This document shows, piece by piece, positions 60,075 through 64,000 of a stretch of 64,000 nt of DNA. The translations under genes and the position numbers were made by a program. Every line of letters starts with the position of its first letter. The stretch's first letter is position 1. The notes beneath the pieces are model-generated. The model did not search any database and had not been told where the DNA came from. It saw only the letters and a list, made by a program, of their open reading frames with translations. The DNA comes from UBA12202 sp049595035 (lineage in GTDB: Bacteria > Pseudomonadota > Alphaproteobacteria > Puniceispirillales > UBA1172), in contig JBMYKD010000003.1 of NCBI GenBank assembly GCA_049595035.1, forward strand, positions 61,817-125,816, in the 5' to 3' direction.

Positions 60075-61766
60075 ATGGCGTTGCCGCAGCAATTTATGGA
60101 TGAAATCAGGCGGCGGGTATCGCTGTCTTCTATCATTGGTAAAAAGGTCAAATTGATCAATCGGGGCAACCGCATGGTCGGGTTGTGCCCATTTCATCAG
60201 GAAAAAACACCTTCTTTTCATGTGCGTGATGATGAAGGGTTCTATCATTGCTTTGGTTGTGGTGCCAGTGGTGATGCGATATCCTTTTTGCGTGAACAAG
60301 ATGGCCTGGGGTTTATGGAGGCTATCCATCATCTGGCTGGTCTGGCTGGCCTCACCGTTCCTGAACAGAAAGATATCAGCCCTGAAGAAAAAGCCCAGCG
60401 CAATATGATGGCTTCCATAAACGAAGAGGCCGCAGTTTTCTATGAAAATCAGCTGAATAGCCCAGCTGGCAAACAGGCGAAACGATATATTAGTGACCGG
60501 CAGATGAGCCCGAATAGCCTGTCGCGATACCGCATTGGTTATGCACCGGCAAATGGCCTGACAACATATTTACAGAATAAAGGCTTCACCGCTGATGATA
60601 TGCTGGCCGCCGGTCTGGTGCGTAAATCTCAGCGTGATGGAAGTCTTTATGACAATTTTCGTGACCGGCTTATGTTTCCTATTACCAATCCGAAAGGTGA
60701 CGTAATTGCTTTTGGTGGAAGGGCACTTAGCGGTGATCAGGAACCTAAATATCTGAATTCGGCCGATAGCCCCATGTTTCATAAAAAACAGGTTCTTTAT
60801 GGATTAAAGCAGGCAAAAGAACAGATGAAAGACGGCTTGCCAGTTATTGTGGCCGAAGGATATATGGATGTTATTGCCATTGATCAGTTCAAGGTTGCTG
60901 GGGCTGTTGCGCCATTAGGAACGGCCTTAACAGAAGATCAGATACTGTTGATCTGGAAATCTGCCCATTCACCCTATCTGTGTTTTGATGGGGATATGGC
61001 AGGGCAGAGAGCCGCAAACAAAACACTAACGCGGTTACTGCCAATACTGGAGCCGGGAAAGACAGTCCGTGTCATGCGGCTGGATCAAGGCATGGACCCG
61101 GATGATGTGCTAAAATCCGGCGGGGCTGATGCGATGCAGCGCATTATGGATGTATCGGAAAGTCTGGTCGATGCATTATGGCAATCCACCGCGGCGGATT
61201 TCAATCTGAACGAAGCGGAGCAACGCGCTAAATTCTGGCAAGTGATGCGTGATTATATCCGGCAGGTTAATCACCCGGCTATGCGTGATTCCCTGGGTGA
61301 TGAAATTAATGCCCGCATACAGGACATGCGACAAAGCGCCCGTCAGAACAAAACAGGACAAACCTATAAAGGGACAGCATATATAGGCCGTCAACATGCG
61401 CTTTCAGCAAAGAATATTCGCCCCAGAGCCATTTTAGCTATTCTTTGGACTCATCCTGAATTAATACATGATCTGCATGAAGACCTAGTAAAATTAGATA
61501 TTAAGGATAATTTCGTAAAAAAAATACTAAACATCATTTCAGAGAGTGTTACAATACACGACCATCTTGACGAAACGACTTTTCGTCATCATTTAGAGTC
61601 AGTAGGAGTAGGCCAGAAAGACCTGTTAAGTCTTTGGGATAGCATTAAATCAAGGGTTCGGTTTGATCCCGAAACACTATCCAGAGAAGACGCAAAAACT
61701 AAGCTGGAAGAGTTAATAACGCTTGAAATCCGCGGTACTAGAGCCCGTTCTACAAAAATTGTTTAA
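60075..61766 (+). CDS. dnaG: DNA primase
   Basis: This 563-residue primase makes RNA primers at the replication fork. The zinc ribbon has C38, H41, C59 and C62; the TOPRIM core follows with VIVAEGYMDVIA (catalytic Glu), GTALTEDQ and CFDGDMAGQRAA. The C-terminal helicase-binding part is present but diverged, and its DNA is clearly more AT-rich than the rest. The length is at the short end for the family. It is followed by rpoD after 29 bp. Confidence 0.96.
   Translation: MALPQQFMDEIRRRVSLSSIIGKKVKLINRGNRMVGLCPFHQEKTPSFHVRDDEGFYHCFGCGASGDAISFLREQDGLGFMEAIHHLAGLAGLTVPEQKDISPEEKAQRNMMASINEEAAVFYENQLNSPAGKQAKRYISDRQMSPNSLSRYRIGYAPANGLTTYLQNKGFTADDMLAAGLVRKSQRDGSLYDNFRDRLMFPITNPKGDVIAFGGRALSGDQEPKYLNSADSPMFHKKQVLYGLKQAKEQMKDGLPVIVAEGYMDVIAIDQFKVAGAVAPLGTALTEDQILLIWKSAHSPYLCFDGDMAGQRAANKTLTRLLPILEPGKTVRVMRLDQGMDPDDVLKSGGADAMQRIMDVSESLVDALWQSTAADFNLNEAEQRAKFWQVMRDYIRQVNHPAMRDSLGDEINARIQDMRQSARQNKTGQTYKGTAYIGRQHALSAKNIRPRAILAILWTHPELIHDLHEDLVKLDIKDNFVKKILNIISESVTIHDHLDETTFRHHLESVGVGQKDLLSLWDSIKSRVRFDPETLSREDAKTKLEELITLEIRGTRARSTKIV
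61567..61597 (+). promoter_or_regulatory. Possible internal promoter for rpoD with embedded hairpin
   Basis: Within the AT-rich end of dnaG, TTGACG is followed after 19 bp by TTTAGA, and an 8-bp perfect inverted repeat (TGACGAAA with TTTCGTCA) lies between and over the -35. The spacing is long, so this is weak. Internal rpoD promoters inside dnaG are known in other bacteria. Confidence 0.25.
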
Positions 61767-61795
61767 TCCAACCACATTAGCTGATGGGATGTTCC

Positions 61796-63841
61796 ATGGC
61801 ACAAAGTAAAAAGAAGAAGTCACAAACCGAAGAGCAATTATCTGATAGCGAATCGCTGGCAAAGTCAGCTAGCAATGATTCGGGCGAATCGGCAAACATA
61901 AGCGAAGAAGCGATCAAAACCCTGATGAAAACAGGTCGTGAACGCGGATTTGTTACTCATGACGAATTAAACAAAGCCCTTCCTCAAGGTGAGCTTACGT
62001 CTGAACAGATCGAAGACGTCATGGCTGAATTGAATTCAATGGGGGTTAACGTCGTTGATAATGCTGATCAGGAAGATGTGGTCGAAGATAGTGACGAAGA
62101 AGGATCAGGCCAGGCCTCATCAGGTAATATCAGTGATGAAAGCCGTGGTTCCGATGATCCGGTGCGAATGTATCTGCGTGAAATGGGTACGGTTGAACTG
62201 CTGACGCGTGAAGGTGAAATTGCCATTGCTAAACGGATTGAAGCTGGGCGTGAATTGATGCTTGGCGGTGTTTATGAATCGCCTTTGACCATCCGCGCAT
62301 TGATCCAGTGGCGCGATGAAATTGAACAAGGTCTGGTTCTCATGCGGGATGTTATCGATCTGGAAACAACCTTTTCCAGAATAAATGGTGATGATAACGC
62401 TGCTATAACCATTGCTTCTGATGATGATGATAGCATTCTGATTAATAGTACCGGTCTTAATATCAAATCCGATTCTGATGATAACGATGAGGAAGACGAC
62501 GACGACGACGATGAAAATGAATCTGAAGACACTGATAACGAAGAAGAAAATAAAGAAGATGCCGAGGGTGATGATCTAAATATGTCGCTTGCGGCTATGG
62601 AAGATGCTATTCGCGATGACGTCATGCAGAAAATGGAAGATGTTTTCGTGACTTACAAAGAGCTGAGCCAGTTGCGTGACAAACGCATTGCCCAGTTCAA
62701 AAAAGCATCAAGCGTCAATGCTAAAACAGAAGAACGCTATATTTCTTTCCGCCTGAAGATGATTGAACAGATGGAACATATTCTGCCTAATACAGGCCGG
62801 ATTGAAGCCCTGATGGAACAGCTATACGGGCTTAACAAGCATCTGTCTTCACTGGAAGGCCAGATGCTGCGGATTGCCACAAAATGCAATATTAAGCGTC
62901 CGCAATTTCTGGGTTTCTGGTCAGGTCATGAACTGGATAAGGAATGGCCACCTGAAGAAGCCGATACCGCCGGATGGAAAAAACTGCGCGACAATCACGC
63001 GGAAGAAATTGATGAAATACGCAAATCCATCATTCAGATGATGACAGAAATTGGTATGTCGGTGTCTGAATTCAAAGAACTGATTCAGGTGATCCAGCGC
63101 GGTGAGCGTGAAGCGGCACGCGCCAAAAAGGAAATGGTAGAAGCTAATCTGCGTCTGGTGATTTCCATTGCCAAAAAATATACTAATCGCGGATTGCAGT
63201 TTCTTGATCTGATTCAGGAGGGAAATATCGGCTTGATGAAGGCCGTAGACAAGTTTGAATATCGCCGTGGCTATAAATTTTCAACTTATGCCACATGGTG
63301 GATCAGACAGGCGATTACCCGATCTATCGCTGATCAGGCCAGAACCATTCGTATCCCTGTGCATATGATTGAAACCATCAATAAACTGGTGCGAACATCA
63401 CGGCAAATGCTGCATGAAATTGGTCGTGAACCAACCCCCGAAGAATTAGCGGAAAAACTTTCCATGCCCATTCATAAGGTTCGGAATGTGCTGAAAATCG
63501 CCAAAGAGCCGATCAGTCTTGAAACCCCTGTTGGTGACGAAGATGATAGTCATCTGGGTGATTTTATCGAAGACAAGAATGCCGTTCAGCCGCTTGATTC
63601 AGCGATTTATGTCAGTTTGCGAGCCAAGACTACATTGGTTCTGGCAGAATTGACCCCGCGTGAGGAACGTGTTTTGCGGATGCGATTTGGGATTGGTATG
63701 AACTCAGATCACACGCTTGAAGAAGTCGGTCAGCAATTTAGCGTAACGCGAGAACGTATTCGCCAGATAGAAGCAAAAGCCCTGCGCAAACTCAAGCATC
63801 CATCGCGGTCAAAGAAACTGAGAAGTTTCCTTGATAATTGA
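61796..63841 (+). CDS. rpoD: RNA polymerase sigma factor RpoD (sigma-70)
   Basis: This is the housekeeping sigma factor, about 681 residues. Region 1.1 is near residues 30-80, region 1.2 has DDPVRMYLREMGTVELLTRE, region 2 RGLQFLDLIQEGNIGLMKAV and FSTYATWWIRQAITRSIADQ, region 3 near VHMIETINKL, and region 4 ends with FSVTRERIRQIEAKALRKLK. A very acidic run of about 35 residues (near 225-260) sits in the non-conserved part between regions 1.2 and 2. An ATG four codons upstream is also possible. Confidence 0.97.
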   Translation: MAQSKKKKSQTEEQLSDSESLAKSASNDSGESANISEEAIKTLMKTGRERGFVTHDELNKALPQGELTSEQIEDVMAELNSMGVNVVDNADQEDVVEDSDEEGSGQASSGNISDESRGSDDPVRMYLREMGTVELLTREGEIAIAKRIEAGRELMLGGVYESPLTIRALIQWRDEIEQGLVLMRDVIDLETTFSRINGDDNAAITIASDDDDSILINSTGLNIKSDSDDNDEEDDDDDDENESEDTDNEEENKEDAEGDDLNMSLAAMEDAIRDDVMQKMEDVFVTYKELSQLRDKRIAQFKKASSVNAKTEERYISFRLKMIEQMEHILPNTGRIEALMEQLYGLNKHLSSLEGQMLRIATKCNIKRPQFLGFWSGHELDKEWPPEEADTAGWKKLRDNHAEEIDEIRKSIIQMMTEIGMSVSEFKELIQVIQRGEREAARAKKEMVEANLRLVISIAKKYTNRGLQFLDLIQEGNIGLMKAVDKFEYRRGYKFSTYATWWIRQAITRSIADQARTIRIPVHMIETINKLVRTSRQMLHEIGREPTPEELAEKLSMPIHKVRNVLKIAKEPISLETPVGDEDDSHLGDFIEDKNAVQPLDSAIYVSLRAKTTLVLAELTPREERVLRMRFGIGMNSDHTLEEVGQQFSVTRERIRQIEAKALRKLKHPSRSKKLRSFLDN

Positions 63842-63868
63842 TCCCATTTCGGCTATCCAGAGGATGCT

Positions 63869-63945
63869 GGGCCTGTAGTTCAACTGGTTAGAACGCACCG
63901 CTCATAACGGTGTTGTTGGGGGTTCGAGTCCCTCCGGGCCCACCA
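63869..63945 (+). tRNA. tRNA-Ile(CAU)
   Basis: A 77-base cloverleaf: acceptor GGGCCTG with CGGGCCC, D stem GTTC with GAAC, anticodon stem CACCG with CGGTG around loop CTCATAA, and the T loop in GGTTCGAGTC. CCA is encoded. The CAT anticodon could mean Met, but the loop and the GGGCCTG acceptor fit the isoleucine tRNA that reads AUA after lysidine is added by TilS. It lies 27 bp after rpoD. The remaining 55 bases to the window end show no feature. Confidence 0.85.
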
Positions 63946-64000
63946 GCGTCCTGATTAGCATCTTTTCAGATCATCACTAGGCGAAACATATGCTATCTGG

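Noticed and set aside
63869..63945. Elongator or initiator tRNA-Met reading of the CAT anticodon
   Set aside because: An initiator would lack the 1-72 Watson-Crick pair seen here, and elongator Met tRNAs normally have a different acceptor and anticodon loop context; the Ile(CAU) type fits better.
1..64000. Mobile elements, prophage, CRISPR arrays or defence islands
   Set aside because: No transposase, integrase, direct repeat series, Cas or restriction genes were found; the window is mainly housekeeping with catabolic and transport cassettes.

Overview
The window looks like part of the chromosome of a marine alphaproteobacterium with moderate GC, most probably of the SAR116 (Puniceispirillum-like) type. 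This is inferred from gene families and gene order, not from a search. Supporting points are the carA-carB-greA block divergent from yqeY-dnaG-rpoD, alphaproteobacterial families of unknown function (DUF1285, DUF6111-like, TIGR02186-like), a petABC operon, very tight packing (many ATGA or TAATG overlaps, and three convergent pairs that share stop-codon bases), and marine-type catabolism of taurine. About 57 protein genes and one tRNA are supported. No insertion sequence, prophage, CRISPR array or rRNA was seen.

Layout. (1) 1-407: the 3' end of a trimethylamine methyltransferase (MttB) family gene, closed by a strong terminator. (2) 486-7520, minus strand: tpa, pta and a molybdoenzyme trio best read as soeABC. 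Together these cover the taurine amino group, acetyl phosphate and sulfite, but the central enzyme Xsc is missing. (3) 7669-11454: an oxidoreductase pair (minus), then a fatty acid desaturase and a TIM-barrel protein (plus). (4) 11451-18405, minus: a complete Dpp/Opp-type ABC importer followed by an MlrC-type M81 peptidase. (5) 18571-19982: TupB and TupC-like tungstate or molybdate transport genes without a binding protein. (6) 20053-22847, minus: ArsR regulator, TauE/SafE exporter, TIGR02186-like membrane protein and a Usp protein, a probable sulfur-export unit.

(7) 23041-30020, plus: DUF1285, a Nudix hydrolase, a DUF6111-like protein, CCA tRNA nucleotidyltransferase, hemF, petABC and a CWC-type Cys-rich protein. 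(8) 30029-36523, minus: ychF, pth, rplY, prs, then pgeF, midA, lgt. (9) 36726-42754: ybjN, proC, a TetR-like regulator, csaA, a two-component system, marR and a branched-chain aminotransferase. (10) 42787-50334, minus: uvrC-pgsA-mobB-moeA-moaD-moaE, and uvrB. The only long gene-free stretch (47876-48231) lies between uvrC and uvrB and holds a cluster of DnaA-box-like sites beside AT-rich DNA. (11) 50451-64000: aspartate aminotransferase, msrP, an ELM1-family gene, an Lrp regulator, greA-carB-carA, yqeY-dnaG-rpoD and tRNA-Ile(CAU).

Two themes tie the accessory genes together. One is organosulfonate and sulfite handling: tpa, pta, soeABC and TauE with its neighbours. The other is molybdenum or tungsten: SoeA and MsrP as users, moaD/moaE/moeA/mobB for the cofactor, and TupBC for oxyanion uptake. 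The best leads for something new are the sulfur-export unit, the incomplete taurine module, the twin palindromes around the petABC promoter, the DnaA-box cluster and a probable leaderless uvrB promoter.
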